Below are positions 52,105 to 63,615 of a DNA stretch of 64,000 nucleotides, piece by piece (position 1 is the first letter of the stretch; the number at the start of each line of letters is the position of its first letter). A program made the translations under genes and the position numbers. Source of the stretch: Lonsdalea iberica (GTDB taxonomy: Bacteria; Pseudomonadota; Gammaproteobacteria; Enterobacterales; Enterobacteriaceae); NCBI RefSeq assembly GCF_002111585.1, contig NZ_LUTP01000001.1:62001-126000 (forward strand), read 5' to 3'. The notes beneath the pieces were generated by a model. It searched no databases. It worked only from the letters and a program-made list of their open reading frames with translations, and was not told the origin of the DNA.

Positions 52105-54462
52105 TTAGAAAGAGCGTTGGTACGGCAAAATGCCGTTCGCCAGCATTTTGTCTGTGCCCAAACTGTAGTTGCTGCTCAGACCGCGCAGTTCAAACGACAC
52201 GCCGACTTTGTTGTCGTAGACGCTGCTGTTGGAGGCGGTGTTCCAGGTGGTGATCTTCCTTTCGTAACCGACATTGACCGCCCAGCAACAGGTGGAATAC
52301 TGCAGACCAATCAGCTGATCGGCCGGCTGGTTCATCTTGGTGTCGTAGTAATACGCGCCGACGACGGCCCAGCGCTCGGACAGCGGCCAACTGCCGGTCA
52401 TCCCCACTTGAGAAATGCCCTGCTGATAGGCCGGAAGGTCGTCTTTGCTGTTCAGCATGGATTGAATATATTCCGCGCTGGCGTAGCGGTAGTTCAACTG
52501 CAGCATGCGTTCGCCGCCACCGCGGTATTCCACCACGGCGTCGCCGACCGTGAAGTTATCCACGCGGGCGTCGTACTGCGCGCCGCCGCGGATCGCCCAG
52601 TTATCGGCGATCTTCCAATAGGTATCACCCGCCCAGGTCAGGCTGCCGTTGTGGTAGTTGTTGTCGAGCGACGAGTTGGTGTTGCCGGTGCGCGGACGCT
52701 CAAAGTAGTAAATCTGACCGAGCGAGGCATTGAAACGTTCCACCAGCGCGTCGTCGTACAGACGGGTAGTGACCCCACTTGCGACCTGGTTGGCGGAAGC
52801 AATACGGTCCAGGCCGCTGTAGGTGCGGTCGCGGAACAGGCCCGCGTAGTCGCTTTGCAGCAGCGTGGAGTCATAGGTACGAATGTTGGTCTGATCGCGG
52901 TACGGCACGTAGAGGTACATCGCGCGCGGTTCCAGCGTCTGGGTGTAGCCTTTCGCCCAGTCCATATCCCGTTCAAAGACCAGCTTGCCGTCGACTTTGT
53001 ACTGCGGCATCACGCGGTTGACCGACTCATCTAATTGGTTGTTCGGGTTAGCGCTGTTGTAGTAGGACAGATTGCTCTGCTGATAGTGGGTCGCCATCAG
53101 CTTGGCTTCAGCATTCAGGCTTGCCCAACCATTGGACAGCGGCAGGTTGAAGGTCGGCTCGGCGTGCAGTCGGGTCGCCGTCGGCATATTCGGGTTAACG
53201 TTGGTAAATTTCACCGCCTGCCCGTACAGGTGCATGTCGACAGGACCCAGATCGTTAAGGTAGTAATTCATGTCGAGCTGCGGCTGTGCGCGATAGACAT
53301 CCGAGGTATTGCTGAATATCTGATAGCTGCGCGTCGACAGCGTCGCATCGAAGTTGCGGTCGGCGTAAGCGGCGCTGAACTTCTGGGTGGCATAGCCGTC
53401 GGTGGTGGAGCCGTATTTAGACGACAGATCGGTAAAGTAGTACGGGTCGCTGACTTTGGTATAGTCGACGTTGAAACGCCAGACCTGATTGAGTACGCCG
53501 CTGTGTTGCCAGTACGTCAGCCAGCGGGTGGTATTGCTGTCCGCCTCGTAGGTGCCAGCTTTGATCTCTTTGTCGTACTGCTTATCGTTCGGCAGCCAGT
53601 CCAGCTCGAACACGCCGGCGCCGGCACGGGTCAGGTAGCGGAATTCGTTCTCCCACTGCAGCCCACGCTTGGTCTGCACGTGCGGCGTGATCGTCGCGTC
53701 GAAGTTAGGGGCAATGTTCCAGTAGTACGGCGTCATCAGCTCGAAGCCGTTGTTTTTGCCGTATTTAGCGTTCGGGATCAAGAAACCGGAACGGCGGCGA
53801 TCGCCTACGGGGAGCTGAAGATAAGGGCTGTAGAAAATAGGAACACCGGCGATGCGGAATCGCGCGTTCCAGATTTCAGCCACTTCTTCTTCCCGGTCGT
53901 GGATGACTTCCGAACCCACGACGCTCCAGCTATCGTCACCTGGCAGGCAGGACGTAAAGGTGCCGTTTTCCAGAATGGTGTATCGGTTGTCGTCGCGCAG
54001 CTTCATCTTGTTGGCGTCGCCGCGACCCTGACGTCCGACCATCTGGTAGTCGCCTTTGTAGACGTCGGTGTCTTTGGTATTCAGGTTCGACCAGGCTTTC
54101 GGCCCTTTCAGGATCACCTGATTGTCATCGTAATGGACGTCGCCGGTGGCGGTGACCGTGCGGGTTGGGTCGGTTTTGCCCGCCTGCTGAATTTGATTCA
54201 GCTCGACTTCCTTGGCGGTCATCACCCGGTTGCCTTGCTCAATATTCACATTGCCTGTGAATACGGCATTGTCGGGGTAGTTCGCCTGGGAGTGATCTGC
54301 CTGGATGTGAACGGGCAGCTGGCCGGTATCGCCGGTCACCAGCGGACGGTTATACGTCGGTACGCCGAGCATACACTGAGAGGCGAGGTCCGCCATGGCT
54401 TGCTGGCTGTAGAGCGCTGACCACACTAACGAGGCCAGCAGAGTTGGGAAACTTTTTTTCAT
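52105..54462 (-). CDS. lptD: LPS-assembly outer membrane protein LptD
   Basis: Outer-membrane 26-strand barrel that, with LptE, inserts lipopolysaccharide into the outer leaflet. The ATG at 54462 gives 785 residues (E. coli 784) beginning [20 protein letters not shown], a signal peptide. Earlier ATGs would push the signal inward. The N-terminal LptA-like slide domain ([17 protein letters not shown]) precedes the barrel from about residue 225. The four cysteines for the interdomain disulfides are present: SQCMLG and TSCLPG in the N-terminal part, and the pair in STCCWAVN near the C terminus. First gene of the surA-pdxA-rsmA-apaGH series. Confidence 0.97.
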   Translation of the reverse strand: MKKSFPTLLASLVWSALYSQQAMADLASQCMLGVPTYNRPLVTGDTGQLPVHIQADHSQANYPDNAVFTGNVNIEQGNRVMTAKEVELNQIQQAGKTDPTRTVTATGDVHYDDNQVILKGPKAWSNLNTKDTDVYKGDYQMVGRQGRGDANKMKLRDDNRYTILENGTFTSCLPGDDSWSVVGSEVIHDREEEVAEIWNARFRIAGVPIFYSPYLQLPVGDRRRSGFLIPNAKYGKNNGFELMTPYYWNIAPNFDATITPHVQTKRGLQWENEFRYLTRAGAGVFELDWLPNDKQYDKEIKAGTYEADSNTTRWLTYWQHSGVLNQVWRFNVDYTKVSDPYYFTDLSSKYGSTTDGYATQKFSAAYADRNFDATLSTRSYQIFSNTSDVYRAQPQLDMNYYLNDLGPVDMHLYGQAVKFTNVNPNMPTATRLHAEPTFNLPLSNGWASLNAEAKLMATHYQQSNLSYYNSANPNNQLDESVNRVMPQYKVDGKLVFERDMDWAKGYTQTLEPRAMYLYVPYRDQTNIRTYDSTLLQSDYAGLFRDRTYSGLDRIASANQVASGVTTRLYDDALVERFNASLGQIYYFERPRTGNTNSSLDNNYHNGSLTWAGDTYWKIADNWAIRGGAQYDARVDNFTVGDAVVEYRGGGERMLQLNYRYASAEYIQSMLNSKDDLPAYQQGISQVGMTGSWPLSERWAVVGAYYYDTKMNQPADQLIGLQYSTCCWAVNVGYERKITTWNTASNSSVYDNKVGVSFELRGLSSNYSLGTDKMLANGILPYQRSF

Positions 54463-54648
54463 ACGCGGTATCAGGTGTTCCGTCATCAGGGGCATCATGC
54501 CGGCAAACCGTCAGAGACTATATCACGCGCTGGCGCAGTGCCAGTGCTAAATCCCCGCCGTTTTCTACGCGCTGCCGTTAGGAGCAAAGATAAATGACGG
54601 GTATGATAAAGCAATTTTTAGCCGACGGCATGAGGATTTGAGGAGTAT

Positions 54649-55536
54649 ATGCGCTATTGGGGAAAGTTGCTGGGGCTAGCGATGGGCGCAGCGTCCAGCG
54701 GTGGCGTCAGTGCGGTGATTATCGGGCTGCTGGTGGGTCATTTATTTGACAAAGCCCGCTCGTCGCGTCGGCGTACCGCCTTTTCCGCTCACTCCTCTCG
54801 TCAGGCGCTGTTCTACATCACCACGTTCCAGGCGATGGGGCATCTCACCAAGTCGAAAGGGCGGGTGACCGAGGCGGATATTCTCGCCGCGACCCATGTC
54901 ATGGATCGGCTGGAGCTGCGTGGCGAAGCGCGCGATGCGGCCCAACAGGCGTTTCGTGAAGGCAAGTCTCGTCAGTTCCCGGTGCGCGGCAAGCTGCGTA
55001 AACTGCGAGATGTCTGCATCGGTCGTTTCGATATGGTTCGCCTGTTTTTGGAAATTCAACTGCAGGTCGCCTTCATCGACGGCGCGCTGCATCCCAACGA
55101 GCGTCGGCTGCTGTATGTTTTCGCCGATGAGCTGGGCGTGACGCGGGCGCAATTCGAGCTTTTCCTGCGCACGATGGAACGCACGACGCAACAATCACAT
55201 ACGCAGTCTCGGCACGGCAAGGGGGGTTGGTCCCAGCAAGGCGGTAATGCGCATCAGCGTCGGGGGCAGTCATACGATGGACGCTCTCAGTATCAGCGGC
55301 CGCCGACATATCCGCGTGGGCCGACCGTGGAGAGCGCCTGCCGGACACTGGGGGTACGTTCCCATGATGATGCGGCGACGGTGAAGCGGGCTTATCGCAA
55401 GCTGATGAGCGAACATCATCCGGACAAGGTGGTGGGGAAGGGGCTGTCGCCTCGGATGATCGAACTGTCGAAGCGCAAAGCGCAGGACATTCAGGCGGCC
55501 TACGAATTCCTCAAGGTTCACAAGTTTACGCGTTAA
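54649..55536 (+). CDS. djlA: DjlA membrane-anchored J-domain co-chaperone
   Basis: Inner-membrane DnaJ-like protein that stimulates DnaK and influences the Rcs system. The 295 residues (E. coli 271) begin [20 protein letters not shown], a single glycine-rich transmembrane segment to about residue 33. A TerB-like central domain runs about 50-175. A low-complexity Q/G/R linker (about 180-225) is longer than in E. coli and explains the extra length. A C-terminal J domain carries HPD in SEHHPDKVV. Divergent from lptD. Confidence 0.94.
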   Translation: MRYWGKLLGLAMGAASSGGVSAVIIGLLVGHLFDKARSSRRRTAFSAHSSRQALFYITTFQAMGHLTKSKGRVTEADILAATHVMDRLELRGEARDAAQQAFREGKSRQFPVRGKLRKLRDVCIGRFDMVRLFLEIQLQVAFIDGALHPNERRLLYVFADELGVTRAQFELFLRTMERTTQQSHTQSRHGKGGWSQQGGNAHQRRGQSYDGRSQYQRPPTYPRGPTVESACRTLGVRSHDDAATVKRAYRKLMSEHHPDKVVGKGLSPRMIELSKRKAQDIQAAYEFLKVHKFTR

Positions 55537-55603
55537 CGTTTCCTCGCCCCTCGTCTTCGTCGACGCCCTCTCTCCTGTTGCTACTCACACTTCGAACACT
55601 TCG

Positions 55604-56257
55604 TCAAAAATCCGGTTCGCAGCGAAAATGCATCGGCTCATGCGATGCCGGATGAGTGATAAACAGCTCCTGCGCGTGCAATTGCAAACGCGACGCCATC
55701 GCCCGTGCGGCGGGCGGTGCGTAGAAACCATCCCCCAGAATCGGGTGTTCGATAGCCAGCATGTGCACCCTCAGCTGATGGGATCGTCCGGTGATCGGCA
55801 TCAGTTTCACTCGGGTTGTTCCGTCATCGTCGCGAGACAGCACTTCCCACACAGTTTGCGCGGACTTGCCCTCGGTGAAACAGACTTTCTGTTTAGGACG
55901 GTTGGGCCAGTCGCAAATCAGCGGTAAATCGACGAGCCCTTCGTCCTGCGCCATATGTCCCCAGACTCGGGCGATATAGATCTTTTTCGGTTCGCGTTCG
56001 CGGAACTGGCGCTTTAGCTCACGTTCAGCCGCTTTGGTCAACGCGACGGCGATGACGCCGCTGGTCGCCATATCCAAGCGGTGAACGGATTCGGCCGACG
56101 GGTGCTCCGCCTGGATTCGACTCATGATGCTATCGCGGTTTTCCGGTGCGCGGCCGGGAACGGACAGCAGGCCGCTGGGTTTGTTGACCACCATGAGATG
56201 CTCATCCTGATAGAGCACCTGTAGCCAGGGATCTTGCGGCGGGTTATAGGGTTCCAT
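55604..56257 (-). CDS. rluA: Dual-specificity pseudouridine synthase RluA
   Basis: Makes pseudouridine 746 in 23S rRNA and 32 in several tRNAs. The 217 residues (E. coli 219) contain the catalytic aspartate in HRLDMATSGVIA at about residues 59-70, VVNKPSGLLSVPGR near residue 24, and RSHQLRVHM farther on. It is convergent with djlA and downstream of rapA in the same direction, as in E. coli. Confidence 0.96.
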   Translation of the reverse strand: MEPYNPPQDPWLQVLYQDEHLMVVNKPSGLLSVPGRAPENRDSIMSRIQAEHPSAESVHRLDMATSGVIAVALTKAAERELKRQFREREPKKIYIARVWGHMAQDEGLVDLPLICDWPNRPKQKVCFTEGKSAQTVWEVLSRDDDGTTRVKLMPITGRSHQLRVHMLAIEHPILGDGFYAPPAARAMASRLQLHAQELFITHPASHEPMHFRCEPDF

Positions 56258-56325
56258 GACTGGCTCCGAGCGGGCGGCAAGGGGGTTCCCCTGCCGCGTG
56301 AGTGATAAGCGCCATCATGTCGCTG

Positions 56326-59232
56326 TTATTGGTGTGAAACCACGACCAGACGGATGGCATCCAAACGCCAGTTTGCCTGTTCGAGATTCAACAGCACCTG
56401 TTCCCGCTGAGTTTCCAGCGCCTGTAGCTCGTCTTCGCGGATGTTGGGGTTGACCGCTTTAAGCGCCGTGAGGCGTTCCAGCTCATGCCGCAGCGCTTTG
56501 TCGGCGAACTCGGTGGCCGTGGCAATCACTTTCTGCGCTTGTTCGGCGACCAGCGGCTCCGCTTTTTGCAGCATGTCATGCACATCGGGCTGCACAGCGT
56601 TCACCAGTTTGCTGGCGGTATGGCGGTTGACCGCAGCCAGCTGGCGGTTGAAGCTTTCGAACTCCACCTGCGCGGCCAGATCGGTGCCTTTGCGATCCAG
56701 TAGGATGCGTACCGGCGTCGGCGGCAGGAAACGGGTGAGCTGCAGTTTTTTCGGCGCCTGCGCCTCTACCACATACACCAGTTCCGCAAGCAGCGTGCCG
56801 ACCGGCAGCGCTTTGTTTTTCAGCAGCGAGACGGCGCAGCTGCCGGTATCGCCGGACAGGATCAGATCCAATCCGTTGCGGATCAGCGGGTGCTCCCAGC
56901 TGATGAACTGCGCATCCTCACGTGACAACGCCTGCTCGCGATCGAAGGTGATCGTGCAGCCGTCCTGGGACAGACCGGGAAAGTCCGGCACCAGCATGTG
57001 TTCGGACGGACGCAGCACGATCAGGTTGTCGCTGCGATCTTCCTGATGGATGCCGATGATATCGAACAGGTTAAGCGCAAAGTTGACCAGCGTGACATCG
57101 TCGTCCTGCGCGGCGATATCGGCAGACAATTTTTTCGCCTGTTCGCCGCCGTTCGAGTGCATTTCCAGCAGGCGGTCGCGTCCCTGTTCCAGCTGGGCTT
57201 TCAGTGCATCGTGCTGTTCGCGGCATTCGCGAATAAACTCGTCGACCCCGTCCTGCTCTTCCGGATGAGCGAGCAGACCGATCAGACGATCGTAATGGCT
57301 GTCGTAAATCGAGCGGCCGGTCGGGCAGGTATGTTCGAATGCGTCCAGACCTTCGTGATACCAACGGACCAGCAGCGCCTGCGCAGTACTTTCCAGATAA
57401 GGCACCAGAATTTGGATGTCATTCTCTTGGCCGATACGATCCAGACGGCCGATGCGCTGCTCCAGCAGGTCGGGGTTGAACGGCAGATCGAACATCACCA
57501 GATGGCTGGCGAACTGGAAGTTGCGTCCTTCGGAGCCGATTTCGGAGCAGATCAGCACCTGAGCGCCTTCCTCTTCCGAGGCAAAATAGGCGGCAGCGCG
57601 GTCGCGTTCCAGAATCGACAGTCCTTCGTGAAATACCGCGGCGCGGATGGCTTCACGCGTCCGCAGCGCCTGCTCTAATTGCAGCGCGGAGGCGGCTTTG
57701 GCGCAAATCACCAGCACTTTCTCGTCGCGATGGCTGGTCAGGTAGTCGAGCAGCCACTCTACGCGCGGGTCGAAGCTCCACCAGGTGGCGTTTTCATCTT
57801 CGAACTGCTGATAAATTTGCTCGGGATACAGCATGTCCTGAGCGCGCTTCTCGGCGTTTTTGGCGCCGGACATGATGCCGGACACCTTGATCGCGGTCTG
57901 ATACTGAGAAGGCAGCGGCAGCGGGATGGTCTGTAGCTGACGTTCCGGGAAGCCCTGCACGCCCTGACGGGTGTTACGGAACAGCACGCGGCTAGTGCCG
58001 TGGCGGTCCATCAGCATGGCGATCAGCGCTTCTCGCGCGGAGCGCGCGCTGTCCTCGTCGTCGGCGTTAATGGCTTGCAGCAGCTCGCTGATGTCCTGTC
58101 CGCCCAGCAGCGACGTCAGTGCCTGAAGATCGTCCGGGCTGGCCTCGTCCCCGGTCAGTAACTGCGTCACGGCATCGGCCACCGGCTGATAGCGTTGCTG
58201 TTCGGCCACAAATTCGGCGTAGTCGTGGAAGCGGTTCGGATCCAACAGACGCAGGCGGGCGAAGTGACTTTCCTGACCCAGCTGTTCCGGGGTCGCGGTC
58301 AACAGCAGCACCGCCGGGGTGACACTCGCCAGTCGCTCGATAGCCTGATACTGCGGGCTGGGCTCGGCTTCGCTCCAGGTCAGGTGATGCGCTTCGTCCA
58401 CCACCAGCAGATCCCAGTCGGCGTTGACCAACTGTTCAAAACGTTTCGGGTTGCGTTGGACAAAGCTCAGTGAACAGATGATCAGCTGCTCGGTTTCAAA
58501 CGGGTTGCTGCTATCCAGCAACGCTTCAGCGTAGCGTTCGTCGTCGAACAGCGAGAACAGCAGATTGAGGCGGCGCAGCATTTCCACCAGCCACTGGTGC
58601 TGCAGGGTTTCCGGCACGACGATCAACACGCGATCGGCGCGTCCTGACAGCAGTTGTTGATGAATGATCATCCCGGCTTCGATGGTTTTCCCCAGACCGA
58701 CCTCGTCCGCCAGCAGAACGCGCGGCGCATGGCGCTGGCCGACTTCGTGCGCGACATAGAGCTGGTGAGGGATCAGGCTGGCGCGCATGCCGCGCAGACC
58801 GCTCCAAGGCTGCTGGGCCTGAGCGTGCAGGTGCTGGCGGGCGCGATAGCGCAGGGCAAAGCGATCCATCCGGTCAAGCTGGCCGGCGAACAGACGATCC
58901 TGCGGCTTGTTGAAGGTCAGCTTGCTGTCGAGGAAGACTTCGCGCAGCAGGGCAGGCGTTTCATCGTCCAGCCGCTGGCCGATATACGTGCGCAGACCGT
59001 TTTCGTCGATGACTTCGTCGACCTGCATCTGCCAGCCCTCATGGCTGGTGACGGTATCGCCCGGATTGAACATGACCCGGGTGATGGGGGCATCATTGCG
59101 TGAATAAAGGCGATTCTCGCCGCTGGCGGGAAACAGTAGGGTTACCATTCTGGCATCAACCGCCACTACCGTTCCCAATCCTAATTCGCTTTCTGTGTCG
59201 CTGATCCAGCGCTGACCAAGTGTAAAAGGCAT
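56326..59232 (-). CDS. rapA: RNA polymerase-associated ATPase RapA (HepA)
   Basis: SWI/SNF-type translocase that recycles RNA polymerase. The 968 residues equal E. coli. N-terminal Tudor-like domains (1 to about 110, [20 protein letters not shown]) precede helicase motifs: Walker [13 protein letters not shown] near residue 176, DEAHH near 280, LLLTATPEQ near 315, and C-terminal [13 protein letters not shown] and [11 protein letters not shown] near 555-590. Confidence 0.98.
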   Translation of the reverse strand: MPFTLGQRWISDTESELGLGTVVAVDARMVTLLFPASGENRLYSRNDAPITRVMFNPGDTVTSHEGWQMQVDEVIDENGLRTYIGQRLDDETPALLREVFLDSKLTFNKPQDRLFAGQLDRMDRFALRYRARQHLHAQAQQPWSGLRGMRASLIPHQLYVAHEVGQRHAPRVLLADEVGLGKTIEAGMIIHQQLLSGRADRVLIVVPETLQHQWLVEMLRRLNLLFSLFDDERYAEALLDSSNPFETEQLIICSLSFVQRNPKRFEQLVNADWDLLVVDEAHHLTWSEAEPSPQYQAIERLASVTPAVLLLTATPEQLGQESHFARLRLLDPNRFHDYAEFVAEQQRYQPVADAVTQLLTGDEASPDDLQALTSLLGGQDISELLQAINADDEDSARSAREALIAMLMDRHGTSRVLFRNTRQGVQGFPERQLQTIPLPLPSQYQTAIKVSGIMSGAKNAEKRAQDMLYPEQIYQQFEDENATWWSFDPRVEWLLDYLTSHRDEKVLVICAKAASALQLEQALRTREAIRAAVFHEGLSILERDRAAAYFASEEEGAQVLICSEIGSEGRNFQFASHLVMFDLPFNPDLLEQRIGRLDRIGQENDIQILVPYLESTAQALLVRWYHEGLDAFEHTCPTGRSIYDSHYDRLIGLLAHPEEQDGVDEFIRECREQHDALKAQLEQGRDRLLEMHSNGGEQAKKLSADIAAQDDDVTLVNFALNLFDIIGIHQEDRSDNLIVLRPSEHMLVPDFPGLSQDGCTITFDREQALSREDAQFISWEHPLIRNGLDLILSGDTGSCAVSLLKNKALPVGTLLAELVYVVEAQAPKKLQLTRFLPPTPVRILLDRKGTDLAAQVEFESFNRQLAAVNRHTASKLVNAVQPDVHDMLQKAEPLVAEQAQKVIATATEFADKALRHELERLTALKAVNPNIREDELQALETQREQVLLNLEQANWRLDAIRLVVVSHQ

Positions 59233-59654
59233 ATGTGCTTAGCTCGATACTCGTCGTTGTCGAAAATTGTCTGAATGACAGTCATTGTCGGCCGCCCCGC
59301 CGGGAAAAAGGCGTAAATGCTGCATTGCCCGTCGTGGTATGGCAGGCGCCCGGTCGGCATGACCCGTGTTGTTATGTGTGAGTTAGCGATGTCCTGCCGT
59401 CATTTGCGAGCGCGCTGACGGCCTGTCGGCGCGATAGGCGAAAGTCGCCCCGCTACGTGTGCGCCGCTCGCGCATTCGATGACGTTGGCCTAAAAGGCCT
59501 GCGCTAGGCGCCGTCCTGCGCGGATACGGCCCGAATCTGAATGCATGGGCTGACGACAGCGCAAGGTCTTATCGAAAATACCGCCGGATTCGGAAAGGGC
59601 GTTATGGTACTGGATGGACGCGCGTTCGTCACCTGCCAAACCGCCGTCGGTGCA
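59233..59654. other. rapA-polB intergenic region
   Basis: A 422-base G+C-rich gap between two minus-strand genes. It should contain the rapA promoter. I see no strong terminator for polB, no gene and no recognisable repeat family. Confidence 0.4.
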
Positions 59655-62030
59655 TCAAAACAGCCCCATTTGCCCGGTGACCAGCATCGTAAAATCATCG
59701 TGCAGGAAGGGCAGAATCCCATCCGCCACCGGCTGCAGCTGTTTCTCGACGTAGTGTTGGTAATCCAGCGGCGAATGGCGGGTTTCCAGCGGCTCTGGCC
59801 CGTTGACGGTCATGACGTAGCTGATCCAGCCGCCGTTTTGATATTGGAGCGGGCGCCCATGCTCACGGTTGTACTCGTCGGCCATTCGGGCGGCGCGCAC
59901 TTGCGGCGGGACATTGCGCTGATATTCGCTGAGTTTGTGGCGCAGCCGTTTGCGGTAGACCAATTGGTCGTCCCACTCGCCGTTCTGCGTTTTGCGCACA
60001 TACTCCCGCACCCACTCCTGATAGTCCTCGCGACGGAAAATTCGCGCGTAGAGCTGCTGCTGGAACTGTTGCGCGAGAGGCGTCCAGTCGCTGCGCACGG
60101 TCTCCAGCCCTTTGAACACCATTTGCGGCTCGCCGCCGGCGTCCAACGTCAGCCCGGCGTAGCGCTTTTTACTGCCCTGTTCCGCACCGCGGATTGTGGG
60201 CATCAGGAAACGCTGATAATGGGTTTCGTACTCCAGTTCCAGGGCGCACTCCAGCCCCTGGGTCTGCGCCAAATGCTCGCGCCACCACGCGTTCACGTAC
60301 TGCACCAGTTCCCGGCCGATGGCGTCGGCTTCCTGATCGTTGTGAGCGTGATTGAGCCAGACAAACGTGGAATCAGTATCGCCGTAAATCACCTGATAGC
60401 CGCGCGCTTCGATCAGCGCCTGCGTTTGCTGCATGATGTCATGCCCGCGCAGAGTGATGGAGGAGGCCAGTCGGGGATCGAAGAAGCGGCATCCGCTCGA
60501 TCCCAGTACGCCGTAGAAGGCGTTCATGATGATTTTCAGCGCCTGCGACAACGGCTTGTTGCCGCTCCTTTTCGCCGCCTCGCGCTCCTGCCAGATACTG
60601 TCGACAATCGCGGGCAGGCAGTGTTGCTCGCGGGAAAACCATGCGCCGCGGTAGCCTTCAACCGCATGCCGTACGTCCGGGTGCCGCATGCCGACGGTGA
60701 GTCCGACGGGGTCGATCAGAAAGGTGCGAATGATGGAGGGGTAGAGGCTTTTATAATCCAACACCAACACGGAGTCATATAAACCCGGACGAGAGTTCAT
60801 GACGAAGCCGCCGGGGCTGGCTTCCGGCGGGATGTCGCCCAGGTTGGGGGCGACGAAACCCGCTCGGTGCATCCGGGGCAAATAAAGATGGGTAAAGGCC
60901 GCCACGGAGCCGCCGCTGCGGTCTGCCGCGAGCCCGGTGAGGCTGGCGCGTTCCAGCAAAAACGGCAGCAGCTCGGTCTTGTCGAAGATGCGCGTCACCA
61001 GCTCGCAGTCTTTCAGGTTGTAGTGGGCGAGGGCCGGCTTGTCTTCGGCGAAGCGGCGGTCGATCTCGTCCATCCGCTGGTAAGGGTTATCCATCGCTTT
61101 CCCTTCCCCCAACAGCGTCTGCGAGACGAACTCCAGGCTGAAGGAGGCGAAGTTCCAGGTGGCGGACTTGAGCGCTTCAATGCCGTCGACAATCAGTCGG
61201 CCGGGGGCGCTGGCGAAAAAGTGCCCCTGCTTGTAGCCGTGTTCCCGCCACTCCAGCTCCGCCTGCTGACGCCCAAGACGCAGCGGGATGCCGTAACGTT
61301 CGGCGTGTTTTTGCAGCACCCGCAGGTCGAACTGAACCAGATTCCAGCCGACAATCAGGTCGGGGTCGTACTGCTGGATCCAGTGATTAAGCTGTTCCAG
61401 CAGCTGTGGCCGGCTGGAGACATACTCCAGCGTGAGGTCGCCCGCGTCAGCCGGGTCGCCGTTGGGCGGACCCAGCATAAACACCTGCCGCTGGCCGCAG
61501 CCTTCCAGGCCGATGCAGTACAGCTCGCCGTGGCGATTGGTTTCGATATCCAGCGACACCATGCGGAGCGGCGGGCGATAGTGCGGTTCAGGTTTCATTC
61601 TGGCGTTGAGGATACGCGCTTCCGGTCCGGCATCGCCGTCGAACCAGACCGGGGCAGTAATGAAACGCTCCATCAGAAAACGTTCAGGCGGGCGAATATC
61701 GGCTTCATAAATGGGGACGCCAGCTTCCTGCAGCCGTTTTTCGATACGCTGCAACTGGCGATATTGCGGGCAGTAGAGGCCTAGCAGATCTTCGTGGTGA
61801 AAGCTTTTCATCCTCAGCGGGCGCAGTTCGGCTTTTTTCTCGCCGTTCAGCGCGGCGCGGACTTCCGCTTCATGGCGAGCGGGGACAAAAGCTACCGCCT
61901 GTTGCAGAGGAAGACGCACCCGTTGCGGGCCGTTGTCGGTGGCGAGCCAGAATTCGACCTGTATGCCGGTCGGTGTATCTTGCCAATGGCGGGTGAGCAC
62001 AAAGCCCTGACGCGGGGAGGAAGCAGTCAT
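59655..62030 (-). CDS. polB: DNA polymerase II
   Basis: Family B repair polymerase, SOS-inducible in E. coli, used in replication restart and lesion bypass. The 791 residues (E. coli 783) show the 3'-5' exonuclease motif [13 protein letters not shown] near residue 155, ExoII-like [14 protein letters not shown], polymerase motif [12 protein letters not shown] near 418, motif [16 protein letters not shown] and motif [11 protein letters not shown] near 545. The C terminus ends TGQMGLF, with a clamp-binding character. A LexA-like half-site lies upstream. Confidence 0.98.
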   Translation of the reverse strand: MTASSPRQGFVLTRHWQDTPTGIQVEFWLATDNGPQRVRLPLQQAVAFVPARHEAEVRAALNGEKKAELRPLRMKSFHHEDLLGLYCPQYRQLQRIEKRLQEAGVPIYEADIRPPERFLMERFITAPVWFDGDAGPEARILNARMKPEPHYRPPLRMVSLDIETNRHGELYCIGLEGCGQRQVFMLGPPNGDPADAGDLTLEYVSSRPQLLEQLNHWIQQYDPDLIVGWNLVQFDLRVLQKHAERYGIPLRLGRQQAELEWREHGYKQGHFFASAPGRLIVDGIEALKSATWNFASFSLEFVSQTLLGEGKAMDNPYQRMDEIDRRFAEDKPALAHYNLKDCELVTRIFDKTELLPFLLERASLTGLAADRSGGSVAAFTHLYLPRMHRAGFVAPNLGDIPPEASPGGFVMNSRPGLYDSVLVLDYKSLYPSIIRTFLIDPVGLTVGMRHPDVRHAVEGYRGAWFSREQHCLPAIVDSIWQEREAAKRSGNKPLSQALKIIMNAFYGVLGSSGCRFFDPRLASSITLRGHDIMQQTQALIEARGYQVIYGDTDSTFVWLNHAHNDQEADAIGRELVQYVNAWWREHLAQTQGLECALELEYETHYQRFLMPTIRGAEQGSKKRYAGLTLDAGGEPQMVFKGLETVRSDWTPLAQQFQQQLYARIFRREDYQEWVREYVRKTQNGEWDDQLVYRKRLRHKLSEYQRNVPPQVRAARMADEYNREHGRPLQYQNGGWISYVMTVNGPEPLETRHSPLDYQHYVEKQLQPVADGILPFLHDDFTMLVTGQMGLF

Positions 62031-62451
62031 AACCTCAGGCCGTATGAAGAAGAAAGACGTTATTAAGTGTGGTTATCTATACAGTGGTTGTCCAGCCTTT
62101 TTCGACTGCCACCTGGTGAGGCAGCGCTTTCAATCGCGGTGCGTCCGAAGTCCGAATGATTGATTTGTCTTATGAAAGCCGCGGAAAAATCCGCACCATG
62201 CGAACGCAACGTGGGGGGTTATGGTGCAACAGACGCCCATCGCGAGCATTTGAGGCAATCACTTCCTGTTATGTCTGATTTATTGATTGATTAATAACGC
62301 GTTTATCCGCCCTGGCTAATTGGCATGGTAATTGCTGATTTTTCCCTTGTGGTGCGGGGTGTTCCCGTGCGCATTTTTGCTGGCAATAGCCCTATACACA
62401 GCTTCATTTCACGACAGGAACGTAATCCACTATTCATTGACGAGGCGGAAC
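62031..62451. other. polB-livK divergent intergenic region
   Basis: Contains a possible LexA site close to polB (62069-62084) and AT-rich sequence at 62275-62310 that may hold the promoter of the binding-protein gene. Reading frames upstream of 62452 are in frame with it but are not conserved and do not form a signal peptide. Confidence 0.5.
62069..62084 (-). promoter_or_regulatory. Possible LexA (SOS) box of polB
   Basis: On the minus strand CTGTATAGATAACCAC has a perfect CTGTATA left half of the SOS box and a poor right half (CCAC instead of ACAG). It lies about 40 bases ahead of the polB start, as expected for the E. coli dinA site. Confidence 0.4.
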
Positions 62452-63588
62452 ATGAAGAGAAGAGTTTTCAACACAACGATAGCCGCGGTCTGTGTGTCCT
62501 CAGCGCTGGCGGCCGCAAATGTCATGGCGGACGAAGTGAAAATCGGTGTTGTACTGCCCTTGAGCGGCGCGTTGAGCGGTTATGGCCAGCCCTCACAGAA
62601 AGGGGTGACGCTGATTAACGGCATGGAGCCTAAATTAGCCAATGGCGATACCGTCAAGCTGATCGTCATCGACGACAAGAGCGACAAGGTTGAAGCTGCC
62701 AATGCCATGCAGCGTCTGGTTTCCAGCGACAAGGTGGATGCGGTGATTGGCGAGGTGACCTCGACTAATACGCTGGCGATGACCAAGATGGCGGAAGACA
62801 CTAAAACGCCGCTGATTTCCCCCACGGCCACCAATGACCGCGTCACCCGCAACCGCGAGTATGTCAGCCGGGTATGCTTCTCCGACAGCTTCCAGGGCGT
62901 GGTAGGCGCCAACTTGGCCAGCCGCGATTTGAAAGCCAAGAAAGCGGCCATCATGTTCGACAGCAGTAACGACTACTCCGTCGGTCTGGCGCGCGCCTTC
63001 CGCAATCAATTTGTAAAAAACGGCGGCACGATCGCGGTAGAAGTGCAGGCCCCCGGCGGCAGCAAGGATTTCAAAGCGCAGCTCTCCACCGTGAAATCTC
63101 ACAACGTCGATATGATCTACATGCCGATTTACTACACCGAAGGCGCGCTGATTGCAGTACAGGCCAAGCAACTGGGGCTGAAAGTGCCGGTTGTGGGCGG
63201 CGACGGTCTGGCGGCCGATCCAATCTTCTTCAAACTCGGTCAGGACGCGGTGGAAGGCTACATGACCACCGACTACTACTCGCCGAACGCAAAAGAGCAG
63301 ACGCCGGACGGCGAGAAATTCATTCAGGCCTGGACCGCCAAATATAACGAGCCGACTCATACCTGGGGCGCGATGACGGCGGATGCGTACAAAATGATCG
63401 TCGCCGCCATGAATAAGTGCAGCGATCCGCACGATCGCGTTTGCGTGAACAAGAACCTGCGCGCAACCACCAACTTCACCGGTATTACGGGGACGTTGAC
63501 CCTGAAAGGCGGCGACGCCATTCGTCCTGCGGTCATCAACGAAGTCAAAAACGGACAGCTGGCGTTTAAAACGGTGGTCAATCCTTAA
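62452..63588 (+). CDS. Branched-chain amino acid ABC transporter substrate-binding protein (LivK-like)
   Basis: Periplasmic type I binding protein (Peripla_BP_6) that feeds an ABC importer. The ATG at 62452 gives 378 residues with a signal peptide of about 26 residues (ending ANVMA, mature DEVKIGVVLPLSG). Two Rossmann-like lobes are typical: YGQPSQKGVTLINGM, DAVIGEVTSTNTLAM, PLISPTATNDRVT, and VVGGDGLAADPIFF. Two cysteines near the C terminus (KCSDPHDRVCV) may form a disulfide. The permease gene livH follows after 27 bases, so it heads a transport operon running out of the window. Exact substrate unknown. Confidence 0.92.
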   Translation: MKRRVFNTTIAAVCVSSALAAANVMADEVKIGVVLPLSGALSGYGQPSQKGVTLINGMEPKLANGDTVKLIVIDDKSDKVEAANAMQRLVSSDKVDAVIGEVTSTNTLAMTKMAEDTKTPLISPTATNDRVTRNREYVSRVCFSDSFQGVVGANLASRDLKAKKAAIMFDSSNDYSVGLARAFRNQFVKNGGTIAVEVQAPGGSKDFKAQLSTVKSHNVDMIYMPIYYTEGALIAVQAKQLGLKVPVVGGDGLAADPIFFKLGQDAVEGYMTTDYYSPNAKEQTPDGEKFIQAWTAKYNEPTHTWGAMTADAYKMIVAAMNKCSDPHDRVCVNKNLRATTNFTGITGTLTLKGGDAIRPAVINEVKNGQLAFKTVVNP

Positions 63589-63615
63589 TCGGCGGGAAGT
63601 AGTAAGGAGCGCACA

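Noticed and set aside
53035-54420. 461-codon open frame antisense to lptD
   Set aside because: Shadow of lptD, which is complete and typical.
62332-62451. 40-residue N-terminal extension of the liv-type binding protein
   Set aside because: The signal peptide is found only when starting at 62452.
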